39,486 bases of DNA, from the NCBI RefSeq assembly GCF_000003605.2, contig NW_003120422.1:415215-454700 (forward strand). The letters are read 5' to 3'. Position numbers and translations under genes: made by a program. Under the pieces are notes generated by a model. It was not told the DNA's origin. It worked only from the letters and a program-made list of their open reading frames with translations, and made no database searches. Within the stretch, counting starts at the first letter, position 1. The number at the start of each line of letters is the position of its first letter. This DNA comes from Saccoglossus kowalevskii (taxonomy: Eukaryota; Hemichordata; Enteropneusta; Harrimaniidae). This document shows, piece after piece, positions 21,470 through 31,508 of this stretch.

Positions 21470-22639
21470 TCAGTTTTAGAATGTTAATAACTACCACATT
21501 GATTGTTGGTCAAAGTTGTGGTTTCATTCAAGCAATGCTGCTCACCAAATTCAGTTCTAAAACCACTTTCCCATCATTATTAACAATAGAGTAACTGTTT
21601 GTTGATATCTATTACATCTTATTTTCAAATGGTAAGCTATAATGGCAACAGTCAGAAATGAGCTAGGCTATATATAGAGGCGGGAAATAGGAAATACTGC
21701 CCCAAACCTAAACAATGTGGTATCTATTATTTCCGCTGTAGTACTGGTACATTAACATTGGGCAAGCTGTGCCGGAATAGTTAAACTCAAACCAGCCATA
21801 CGTCAAGTGGACGGATAGTAAGTTTTTAAACTGTCTACAAACTAATTATTTTTTTCATTAAATAATGAATACTAATTCAAAGGCAAATAAAAACAAAAGT
21901 CATTAGCAAAAATGTAATAATTGTGTTATTTAGAGCAAAACTGGAAAAAAAACAACTTCTAATTACATGTACCGGGGGGTACTAGTAATGTAATACTACA
22001 AGGACAGACAAAAAAAATTGTTTTCCTTTTTTTGCCCAAAAGCAGGAAACAAGGGTGTTTTATTTTTGTTTTTTTTGCCAAAAAGTTTAAAGGTTTATAC
22101 TCATCTTGAATGTCAAGCAAATCCAGAAAAAAAAATTTGAAAAATTTAATCTGGTAGGTGCAAGTGTCTCAAGAACAAAAATTTGTTTTGGTCTTGTCAA
22201 CTTCAAACAGGTTATTAAAAAATTTGACACTAAAATGAAACAATATGTATGAATTTGAATGCACAGAAAAACAGAAATCACAATCAGGCAAAACGATATT
22301 ACTGCTTAAGCAAGGGGAAAAAATAAACACGATTCTGGTCAATTTGGTCTTTAAAAATTCATGTTGACGTACAATTTTACTTTACAATTATCATGCAAAT
22401 TCCTTGACAAAAACAAAACAGAAAGGATGTGATGTCACATTTGTAACTGAAAACTAGAAACCTAAACATTTCTGGATCTAAAACAAACTACCAGATAATA
22501 TTAAACTGTTCTAATCCAAGCTATGACCTGATAAGGTGAAGGCCATGGGAACAAATAATTTAAAAACAATACTGCCATTTTATTGTTCTCTCATAAAAAG
22601 TAGGACACAAGTAATCAAATAGACCATTTTCCGTTCACT
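21470..22639. other. Non-coding, no gene recognised
   Basis: A minus-strand frame at 21556-21600 (NDGKVVLELNL) ends at GTGAGC but has no convincing acceptor. The rest is AT-rich with homopolymers. Confidence 0.4.
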
Positions 22640-23010
22640 GCGAGAATCACGCGTTATGCGTGAAATCGAACGTAAAAACAGGACAAACAAAGGTCATAGC
22701 GTCGTAGTCGCGTCAAACATCGCGTGGGATTCGACAAACGCGAAAGTATTTCGGGGACATTTCCATGCTTAATAATGTGCTGTCCACATTTGATGATAGG
22801 CAATTTGGATTAAGTAAGGGTATTCGGAAGCAATATTCCTCTGTCGAAAGATCGGCCGGTCAATGTAAGCTGCGAAATAAAGAAATTCGAGTTCAAAATC
22901 AAATCGTTCGATTTTTGCGGCAGACGTTCGACACGCGTCTTCATGCATCTCGCGAGATCTTCGCAATTGTTCGGAAAACAAGGTCAAAAGCTCAATATCA
23001 GATAAAAAAC
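22640..23010. promoter_or_regulatory. CpG-rich block, possible unmethylated island
   Basis: Dense CpG (ACGCGTTATGCG, GTCGTAGTCGCGTC, ATCGCGTGGG, CGACACGCGTC, TCTCGCGAGATC) in otherwise CpG-poor DNA. About 310 bases are open on both strands (103 codons plus, 109 codons minus), which the low density of AT-rich stop codons would itself produce. It could be a promoter with a first exon, or a young repeat not yet CpG-decayed. Strand and function are undetermined. Confidence 0.4.
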
Positions 23011-23632
23011 TTATTTGCTTTAGTTTGCGGGTGGGGGGGGTTTTGTTCTCAAAAAGTTTCCACCCTACAAAAATGATTTTATTTTTTAATGAAGTCAAAA
23101 AAATCTTGGAGTATTTGTAGTTTTTTTCTCTCTATCCAATCATGGACAAAAATAACAGAAAATGAAAAAAAACACATCCAAGACGAGAAAATGGTTTGCT
23201 TCGAGTGTAAATATGTGCGTCAAATACTATGCCATACTACTGTCCGATTATCAATTTGTATTTAATGGTGAATGTAGTCTGACGCCATGGTCAATATTTA
23301 TCAATTAAGTTTCAGTGGGGGTGGGGGGTTTGAGAAAAAAAAACTAAAGGAATTAAGTTTTTTATCCTACATTGAACTTTTGATGTTGTCCCTAAGTTAG
23401 TATACTAAAGAGAAATGCTTTGCTAGAGATGTCTTCACAGGTGTTGAATCAATCAAGTATACACCAACAGACACACAGACAAAATGTCTGCCTCTGTATC
23501 AAAGCCCAGGTCACTTCAGGTTAATGGAGGCTTAATGTCATTTCTATATGCCTCTCATTTATTGCTTTTGTACAATGAGTTGCTGTTACACAACAGGACA
23601 CACAGGCAATCATCTCAAATAGCCAAGTTGTT
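23011..23632. other. Non-coding, nothing recognised
   Basis: Contains G-runs (GGGTGGGGGGGG at about 23029 and GGGGGTGGGGGG at about 23317). The 77-codon plus frame at 23484-23717 is unsupported. Confidence 0.4.
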
Positions 23633-23645
23633 GTTGCTAGGCAAC
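23633..23645. promoter_or_regulatory. RFX X-box-like palindrome
   Basis: GTTGCTAGGCAAC is a perfect-length X-box (GTTGCY..RGCAAC), the binding site of RFX transcription factors that control ciliary genes in animals. It lies about 2 kb downstream of CH exon 1 in a presumed intron. A single 13-base hit is weak evidence of function. Confidence 0.3.
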
Positions 23646-23801
23646 TATGCACATAATGGTGACAATCTGACAATCCATATAGCTTTTAAACTTAAAATTT
23701 TGCCTTATAGTTGTTGAGGTTTTCTGAAAGTTTCAAAAATATTTTGAAAATATGAATATTTATGTACAAACCGATTGAGTGACACAAAATGTAACTACCG
23801 G

Positions 23802-24009
23802 TACTGTGAAATATTTATTTTAGTTGAAATAATTTTCGCTGAAAACACTTTTCAGACATTTTGTATGGAATTTATTTTCACTGATCTTTGACGAGTTATA
23901 TAAAATATAGAAAAAAGTGTTTATTTGCTGGATTTTATTTTCACTGAAAATTCCTTCAGTGAGAATAGTAAAAATTAATTCAAAGCGAAAATAAAGAATG
24001 TTACAATAT
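23802..24009 (+). mobile_element. MITE family A copy 7
   Basis: TACTGTGAAATATTTATTTT at the left; decayed right end GAAAATAAAGAATGTTACAA. Interior TTTTGTATGGAATTTATTTT and TTGCTGGATTTTATTTTCAC are intact. It lies in a presumed navigator intron. Confidence 0.85.
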
Positions 24010-24254
24010 ACAGTGTCTTCTTGGTATCTCTATATATATAGTACAAGACATCACCGCGGGGTAACAGACGGAAAATATATTAAACTTGTGAAAAATCATA
24101 GCTAAATGGTCTCATCCTGGAATTAATACTGCACATAATCAGTAACATAGCAACCAGAAGACTGAAAACTTTTATGTATTGTCTAGGAGGTGGAGAGAAA
24201 ATATTATACTATCTGCAATGAGCAATGCATTTATTTGATACACAAATCCGGCTA

Positions 24255-24425
24255 TGGGGGGAGGGAAGGCGACAGAGAAAATGTTTATAAATTCATCTTA
24301 CTTTACAGAGGGAGGGACAGTTGTAGAAATGACAGCCTCTTGACTCACCTGATTTTCATTACATTCAGAGGGAGGGAAGGTTATAGAGATAACAGCTGAC
24401 TCACCTTGTGATTTTCATTCCGTGG
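24255..24425 (+). repeat. ~60-bp tandem repeat overlapping a splice donor
   Basis: Units begin GAGGGAGGGA at 24308 and 24368 (60-bp period); a more diverged unit starts near 24255. The second and third units both contain TGACTCACC(T)TGATTTTCATT, which on the minus strand is the end of the 24405-24457 exon plus its GTGAGT donor. The duplication has therefore produced a second, decoy donor at 24343-24348. Confidence 0.85.
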
Positions 24426-24457
24426 ATTGCATTTTACATTTTGTACTTTTTCATTTG
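24405..24457 (-). CDS. unc-53/NAV: Neuron navigator, exon encoding middle of CH domain
   Basis: A 53-nt exon between a very strong acceptor (TTTTTGTCTGTTTTTCGCAG) and donor AAG|GTGAGT. Completing the phase-1 codon left by the 25773-25890 exon, it reads TNEKVQNVKCNPRNENHK. Vertebrate navigators continue at this point with an NEKI...I...CPKN-like segment, so order, phase and sequence all agree. It ends in phase 0, before the region where the family has a conserved NID.CL.FL helix. It is the weaker of the two exons by sequence alone because it is short and diverged, but the join is clean. The donor lies within a tandem duplication. Confidence 0.85.
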
Positions 24458-25548
24458 CTGCGAAAAACAGACAAAAATTATTAATAATTTTATTTCTTGT
24501 ATCATTTCTTCAAATAAACTGTGAGGGCGCACTCATTCACAATTGGAGGGACATCCACTGCTTCCAAGATTCTGTAAGCCTAGGGGTAAACAATCACAGC
24601 TAAATTTAGATCTGTATGACCAGATGATTTAATGAGAGAGATTTGTTATTACTGTGCAAGAGTGACCCATGCGTGAAAATTTACCTTCTGGCTCTATGAG
24701 ACGAGTAATAGGGGCATACTAGGAAAGGGAGATAATAAGGCAAGTATGGATCTTCACCAGAGGCCTTGGCGGCCTTGTCAGTGATATCATTCTTTACAGG
24801 TTCTGTGGCATATGCTGTGTAAGTCTATGTACATGTACATCATCATTTTTTTATAATTTGCCACATTTTCTGTGTGTGAATCAGTAAAATTTAGTAAAGT
24901 GTACGGTTGTAATATCACCTGGATTTTTAGGATGAAGTACAGTGAATAAGGGGTTCATTTCTAGCTCATACAATTTATTCACTGTTTTTTTTTGGTACCT
25001 GGCATTCTGATGAGCTATCAAATGTTACACCAGACCGCACAAGTTTCTAAGGTAACTAGAAAACTTGTCTATCTCATGTGTCTTGAACGGCCTGCAAGTT
25101 TGTAGTAAAACAGAAAGCAAGTCATTGTTAATGACATATTGGTGCAAGATATCGAATGAATGCCAAGACGATATCCATAATATCAGCCGACGCCAAAGGC
25201 TTATTATGAGGCTGCAATGTGAAATAAAGCATACACACCTGCAATTTTTACTTAAAATGGCTGCCAGTCGGCTATTATGAATCAGATCATGAAACAAATG
25301 TATGTGCATATGACCGATATAATGTCTGATATGTGTGAAGTTTGAACTTGATTTGGTCCAAGCACGTGCGAGATATGGCTGGATACACATGGACACACGT
25401 ATATAAACATGTGCTAACGGAGGTCAATCCATAAGTCTTTGTTTTCTGACTGCATTCAAACAGGGACTAATAAAGCACAGTTGGAAGATGCAAGTCTTTT
25501 AGGTGTGGCATGTTATCATATAAGGAACACGTTTTCATATGAAACATT
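24458..25548 (-). other. Navigator intron with dispersed repeat
   Basis: Presumed intron between the two CH exons. An acceptor-like and donor-like pair frames 34 nt at 24685-24718, but including it would disrupt the CH domain. 25200-25405 (AAAATGGCTGCCAGTCGGC, GGTCCAAGCACGTGCGAGAT) resembles parts of 17150-17225 and 27100-27260, a dispersed repeat. The 123-codon minus frame here lies mostly in that repeat. Confidence 0.6.
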
Positions 25549-25713
25549 TCTCATGATTCAAGTGTAAATTACCCAAGATTCAACAGTATTACAAATATAT
25601 TACCCATGATTCATGTATACTACTCTTGATTCAATATTATTACCCATGATTCAAATGTATTACCCATGATTCAACAGCATTACCCATGATTCATATATAT
25701 TACGACTGAATCA
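25549..25713 (+). repeat. 20-bp minisatellite, ~8 units
   Basis: Unit is approximately TTACCCATGATTCAAnnnTA. Starts lie at about 25569, 25590, 25600, 25620, 25640, 25660, 25680 and 25700; the units at 25640-25680 are best preserved. It lies 60-220 bases into the navigator intron, downstream of the CH exon 1 donor. Confidence 0.9.
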
Positions 25714-25772
25714 AATCTAGCACAAGATGGTAGCTAATTCCTTCCTTGACTACAGTCTCTATGGTTACTTAC

Positions 25773-25890
25773 TGACTGCTTCAATAACATTGGCTAGGAT
25801 TACTCCATCATGGATATCAAGCTGCAGATCTCCTATAAGCTTTTTAAATCCGGCTCTCTCCAAGTAATGGTTGGCCCAATCCGTGTAGAT
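25773..25890 (-). CDS. unc-53/NAV: Neuron navigator, exon encoding start of CH domain
   Basis: A 118-nt exon bounded by acceptor TTAATTATAG and donor A|GTAAGT. It begins in phase 0 with IYTDWANHYLERAGFKKLIG and continues DLQLDIHDGVILANVIEAV, ending in phase 1. IYTDWAN.(H/Y)L..., DLQ.D..DGV.LA..I..V is the opening of the calponin-homology domain of neuron navigators (NAV2/NAV3, C. elegans UNC-53, fly Sickie). Family knowledge: these are large cytoskeletal proteins with an N-terminal CH domain, Ser/Pro-rich microtubule-binding regions, coiled coils and a C-terminal AAA-type ATPase, acting in cell migration and axon guidance. NAV1 lacks the CH domain. The upstream exon with the start codon was not securely found. 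Confidence 0.93.
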
Positions 25891-26086
25891 CTATAATTAA
25901 ACAAATACAGGCAATTATAAACAAGGGTGAAAAGTAAGAATATATCAGGATATGACTCAATGTGTTTTTGCATTCCTGCCATGGGAAGTCAGTTTCAAGG
26001 CGGAACAGCCATACAACACATTTGTCATCTCTGTATGTATTTACATGTAGTCACAAGTGTGTTGTAACTTTGTAGTATCAACCATC

Positions 26087-26285
26087 TACTATAAAATACT
26101 TTATTTTAGCTGGAATTAATTTTTCACTGGAAACACTTTTTGGGTGTTTTGTATGGAATTTATTTTCACTGTTTTTTGACGAGTATGAAAAGTAGGAAAA
26201 ATGGTATATTCACTGAATTGTATTTTCACTAAATCATTCCTGCGGCAAACATTAATTCCCAGCGAAAATAAAGTATTTTACAGTA
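26087..26285 (+). mobile_element. MITE family A copy 8
   Basis: TACTATAAAATACTTTATTT at the left and TAAAGTATTTTACAGTA at the right. Interior TTTTTGGGTGTTTTGTATGG and TTTTTTGACGAG. It sits about 200 bases upstream of CH exon 1 (minus-strand sense), inside the presumed intron. Confidence 0.9.
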
Positions 26286-27704
26286 ATCAACATGATATTT
26301 TATAAGGAAATCCAAATAAGGAGCAATAAAGTTATATTTTCAAGATGATGGAAACGTACAAGGAAATATATCGCAAACAAATAAACTATTTTTCACAATT
26401 CTGCCAAATCCTATGCTTCATAGAAAAAGGGGGCACCCAATATAAAAACTGTAGATGACAACAAAGCAGGGAATTGCACGAACTCAATAAATGTTCACAT
26501 TATAGCGCTCTCTCATAACTTTGTGAATAATTTTTATTTCAATTACCTTCAATTATTATTTTCAGTTATTAAGAAAGTCTATAAAGTTAAAATAATATAA
26601 AATAAATATTTTAAAAAAATCCATTTTTTGTGAAAGAAGGAAAATCATATTTTTTCAATAATATTCATATGTTTAACTTTCAACTTGAAGCAAAACAACT
26701 GGATAATACAGTGATTGCTAGAGGAAATGGTATATAGCACCCTAACATTCATTACAAATATTCACTTGGCATGGCATGTGACTATTCAGTCTCATTTTGC
26801 GATATCATTTTTCCTTTGAATGCCATTATTTTTCTCATCACAAGCTTGGAGCAAAATGTTTGTATATTTTTAAATTAAATTTTTTATTATATTTGAACCA
26901 AATAAACATACATGTATTTTCTCATTGACTACAAATCTTGATAAAAAATTTTGCCAAAAAATAATTTCATGCTGAGGATGCTCCGTACTTTAATACATTA
27001 TATTACACATAAACATGTAGGAAAAAAACTCAATTTGTGCTCCGTCTGATGTAAAATCCACTTGTAAAAGCAAACCATATCTGCCTAATTAGAAACACAT
27101 CTATAACAAGTGCACCAAAAACCCATCATGTGTACGCACACCAAGTTTGAATGAAATTAGCAATGGCATGCCTGAGAAATTATTGTATATTCAGACTTTA
27201 AAATGATGATTTTCTGTGTTATTTTGTAAAAAATGGCCACCAGTCAGTCAAAGGCCAGCAAAACAAGAAACAAACCAACGTGCATTATGTAGGCTGTTAT
27301 TGACTTCTCTTTTCACAAAATCAATTCAGGCATGTTCGAAAAATACTGACAGCGGGTACCTAAAACATAAGTCACCATCACAGACTACATCAATGAAAAC
27401 TAAAAATAGTGGAAAAACATGTTTGGTAAGTACACACACAGAGGGACTATGTTACACACAAGAGCCATGTGCTTGACACCATGTGTTTATTTTAGCCATT
27501 GTATTGTAACCCTGGGTCAAATAAGATACATATAACATTGAGAGAATTATATACAAAGTTGACCACCCCAGGATGTATTACATCATGAAACACTTCATTT
27601 ACCTTTGGCAATCGGCCAACATAATCAAAACGAACAAGAAGGAAAAACTCAACTGGAGGAAACTAAATAATTATGGAAACTTTAAGCTATCAACACTAGT
27701 ACGG
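26286..27704. other. Non-coding, includes dispersed-repeat fragment
   Basis: 27100-27260 (CCAAGTTTGAATGAAATTAG, GCATGCCTGAGAAATTATTG, AAAATGGCCACCAGTCAG) is a decayed dispersed repeat related to 25200-25405. The plus-strand frame at 27216-27476 ends near a GTAAGT, but starts in this repeat and is not supported. Confidence 0.45.
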
Positions 27705-28508
27705 ATGTTTATAGTTCAACCCAACTGCACTGATGACAATTTCTATTTCAGATGCAATGAGTTTTCAACTCAAGCTTAGGGATGTATCATTTTGTTATTG
27801 GGGGGGTGTGCTACACTAGCCTGAATTTTTATATTTCAAACCTACTACAATGACAATTCTTTTTCATATGGACTTACAATAAGTTTTTGTTTCAAGCTTA
27901 GGGATGTATCATTTTGTTATGGGGGGGGGGGGTGCTACACTAGCCTGAATTTTTATATTTCAAACCTACTACAATGACAATTCTTTTTCATATGGACTTA
28001 CAATAAGTTTTTGTTTCAAGTTTAGGGATGTATCATTTTGTTATTGGGGGGGTGCTACATTAGCCTGAATTTTATTATTTCAAACCTACTAGAATGATAA
28101 TCTTTTTTTCACATTGACTTCCAATAAGTTTTTGGTTCAAGCATAGGGATGTATCATTTTGTTATTTGGGGGGGGGTGCTACATTAGCCTGATTTTTTAT
28201 ATTTCAAACCTACTATACTATAATGGCAATTCTTTTTCATATCGACTTCCAATAAATTGTTGTTTCAAGCTTAGGGATGTGTCATTTTGTCATTTCGGGG
28301 GGTGCTACATTAGCCTGAATTTTATATTTCAAACCTACTATAATGGCAATTCTTTTTCACATCGACTTCCAATAAATTTTTGTTTCAAGTTTAGGGATGT
28401 GTCATTTTGTTATTGGGGGGAATTTTTATATTTCAAACATTCTACAATGAGGAACATTTTCTTTCTTCAAGACTTACAATTAGTTTTCATTCAAAAATAG
28501 AGATATGT
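27705..28508 (+). repeat. ~120-bp satellite array with G tracts, ~6-7 units
   Basis: AGGGATGT(A/G)TCATTTTGT starts units at 27778, 27900, 28024, 28145, 28273 and 28393 (periods 120-128), with degraded half units at both ends. Each unit carries a G tract of 6 to 12 bases, then GTGCTACA(C/T)TAGCCTGA, ATATTTCAAACCTACTA and CAATTCTTTTTCA. Most period variation comes from the G tract and small indels. The plus-strand frame at 28159-28500 is repeat read-through. Confidence 0.95.
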
Positions 28509-30060
28509 TTTACATTTCATTTCATATCACATGTAGAATAAACTGTTCCATACATATTGCACATTCCAGTTATATTTGAACAAAAATTACATAAAAAATA
28601 TACTACAATAATTGTTTCGTTGTATTTCAAAACAAGGAAATGAGATTATCAGTTTTGGGTGTACGTGCCAGAGTACTCTATCATATGGCACCATCAAATA
28701 TAAACATGCTGAAGTTCACATACATGTACAATGTATGCGGGACAAAACAAATCTGCAGTCAGCTGGTTTATTGTCTTACAAAGCACCATGATCACGAATT
28801 GTTGTTCAACAGCTGCATATTACTGATTTTCTACACATATGTGATATACATTCAGTAACAGCTTTCAATTCATTTCATTCAAAAAGGCAATTTCCTGCTC
28901 AAGAAAAAAAAAAGACGATTCTTTTGTTCAGGGTAATTTAAGTGCATGTGCTTTTGTTTTCCTATGGTGATATCAAAAACAGAATTGCATTTACGCTGAC
29001 GTTTCTTGCTAACAGATGAATAGGGTTTTGTAAGAGGGTACAAAGTCTTGAAGAGTTTAAATCCCCTGAAGGCAATTTTCTTTTTCAAACAAACATCACA
29101 GAAATTTGTGCCCAAAAAACAAAGCGACTGTTCATTGTCTGTTTTGGTTTTCTACACAAATTCATTTGATCATCCTGTAAGTTAATGTAATTAATCTCCA
29201 GTACAGAACTCGAATTTGAACTTCAGGGAGGCATCAAAAGCTTGTTTTTGCCATGATGTTGAGTTTAGTAAGGGGAGTTTTATCAAATTTAGTCTTCAAA
29301 CTGGGTGCCCCCTCAAGTTCAAAATTTAAGCCATCTGCTATACATATGTGTGGTGTCAGTATCACAATGCTGTCAAACTCACTAGAAATCAACAATTATT
29401 AGGTTATACAAATTATGCGATAAAATTGCAAAAAACTATGTTCTGAAAAAAATGATATGCACATATATCTATCTGAATTACATTCATCATAATTTTGACA
29501 TTTCATATTTCTATCAAATCTCTTTTGTTCATGTACGTGCAGTAGCACATGTTACAAGACAGCACATTGCTAGGCAATATATGGTTTGACCTTTGACTTT
29601 TTATAAATAATGGCAGGTAAGGAAAAATAATTCTGTTTTGATAACTCATCCCAACTGCATATATTATTCGTGTTAATTAACACAAACACTTGTTTTACAT
29701 ACAAAAGTCTAATTTATTTTATTTTTATGAAATTAACATGTTCTTGTGAGTTATATTGGTTTTTTTATATTTTCACCCAGATTTTTTTTGGCTGATTTTA
29801 TTCTTCATCAAAATTTTAAAAATTTTGAAATTAAAACCTAATGAATAATTATTGCATTACAGTATATCCTGAACATATAACGGATATCATTTTTCACATC
29901 CGTGATTATAACCATTCTATGTTTTAGCAATAACATGAGTACAACTTATTGAGAAAAAATTAAACAAAATAAAAAATACTTGGTATTAATTAAAATAATG
30001 GCATTATTTACATATTTCATTTATTTTTTTTATTTGTTAATCATGATAAGTTTATGAGCT

Positions 30061-30094
<34 letters not shown>

Positions 30095-31296
30095 GATGCT
30101 TATTCCAACACACAAAATATATATAAACAAAAATATGCAAATGAAATAGGGGTTGAAAATAGTTGCGAGTAGCAACTAATCAAGTCCTGTGCTGTAAATC
30201 ACAGATTGCAAGATATTAATTTTTTGGTATTGCACGAAGTATTTGTATCTTACCATATTAGGAAATTAGAAAACAACTACGCTGCATTACCAAGATGGCA
30301 GACAATTTTGAAAATGAAGTTTGAAATGAGAAAGTTGCAATATTTTTTTCTTATTTTCTAAGATATAGGCATTCTAACACCAAGCAGTCATAAAAAGAAG
30401 ATATCATTTTAAGGTTATTACGAGAATACCAGAAAGTATGTACTCAGACAGTACGGGGTCACACTGACCTCAGCTACGCGTTGGCCCATACTTCCGCAGT
30501 AATGTCTCTGTGGATTTTTTACCCCATCCTTGCAATAACCTCATAGCACAGTTCAGTTCACGCATTTCAAAGATTTAATTTTGTGCATTTCAGGAAAATC
30601 ACAGACTTCCTGTCTAAACCTTTAAGAACCAAAGTCAATGTATCAACCACATAATAGTTCTACTTATAGTCTGCTTTTTCACACATGAAATGTTGCAAAA
30701 ATTTCAATTTTTTTGATTAAAGTCTAAAAACAGTGTCACTTTTATCTGTTTGGTCCAAAATTAAGATTGAATTCAGTGAAAATTACAGAATATGTGAACA
30801 AATTTACTCAAATTTCAGCGAACAAAAAATTTGGCATGCCAATGATTATACACCAAATTGAATTTTCACTGCAACAATATTTCATGACTTCCTGATTTGC
30901 AAAATTTACCCAAATAATTTCTTTTTTTCCCCCAAGGACATTTTTTTCACTAGACTGTCTGAGATGATGAACAAACATGACTGAAGGCCAAAAAATTAAT
31001 TATATAACTCATGGAAATAAAAGAATTATTAATAATTTACTCCCTGTGTGGCAGAGCTTATTTTTCTACAGTAATTTATTCAACCCTTATTGTATACATT
31101 TTAGAGCAGCATTTCAAACAATTTTATTAATTTTTCTATAATTTTTTTGATAATTTTGACATAATATTTTTTTTGTTACTGATTTTGATAAAATACCCCG
31201 AAAATTAATGAAGCCTTGCCTTGAAAATGGCCTACTAGCTAAACAGGGGAATTGTGAGAGGAGTAATCACTTGCTTTATAGAAAGTACATCTCAAT
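28509..31296. other. Long non-coding stretch, AT-rich
   Basis: Contains an (ATA)n microsatellite at 30061-30092. The 78-codon minus frame at 28879-29115 (FCDVCLKKKIAFRGFKLF) has two close Cys, but no clear donor and no recognised homology. Otherwise no exon, MITE or RNA gene is visible. Confidence 0.45.
30061..30092 (+). repeat. (ATA)n microsatellite
   Basis: About ten uninterrupted ATA/TAA triplets. Confidence 0.97.
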
Positions 31297-31508
31297 TACT
31301 GTAAAATGCCTAATTTTCACTGGGTTTAAATTTCGCTGATTTACCATTTCAGGCATATTCAGTGGGTTTTTAATTCACGGTTTTATCATTTAGATAATGT
31401 GTTCTATGCTAAATTTAACATATTCACTGGGTTTTAATTTAGCGCATTTTCCAGTCAGTGAATTAAAGCCAAATTAAACCCCAGTGAATAATTAACCTCT
31501 TTACAGTA
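31297..31508. mobile_element. MITE family A relative, second subfamily
   Basis: TACTGTAAAATGCCTAATTT at the left, TTAACCTCTTTACAGTA at the right. The outer CTGTAAAAT.. resembles family A, but the interior differs: repeated TTCACTGGGTTT(T)AA half-units and TTTTTAATTCACGGTTTTAT. The length (212 bp) and the design of half-repeats within TIRs are the same, so it is a sister family. Confidence 0.8.

Noticed and set aside
22765-23098. Overlapping open frames on both strands (103 and 109 codons)
   Set aside because: Openness on both strands is expected in a CpG-rich block with few TA-containing stops; neither product is recognisable.
24685-24718. 34-nt segment with an excellent acceptor and a GTAAAT donor between the CH exons
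   Set aside because: Including it would break the CH reading (phase 1 reading gives ICPYYSSHRARR), while direct joining of the flanking exons fits the navigator family.
25025-25396. 123-codon minus-strand open frame
   Set aside because: It lies mostly in a dispersed repeat related to 17150-17225 and 27100-27260; no splice context or recognised domain.
27216-27476. 86-codon plus-strand frame near a GTAAGT
   Set aside because: Starts in a decayed dispersed repeat and has no acceptor; the frame reads across the would-be donor.
28879-29115. Minus-strand frame with CDVC and basic residues, protein-like
   Set aside because: No convincing donor, no family recognised, and of a length that chance frames reach elsewhere in this window.
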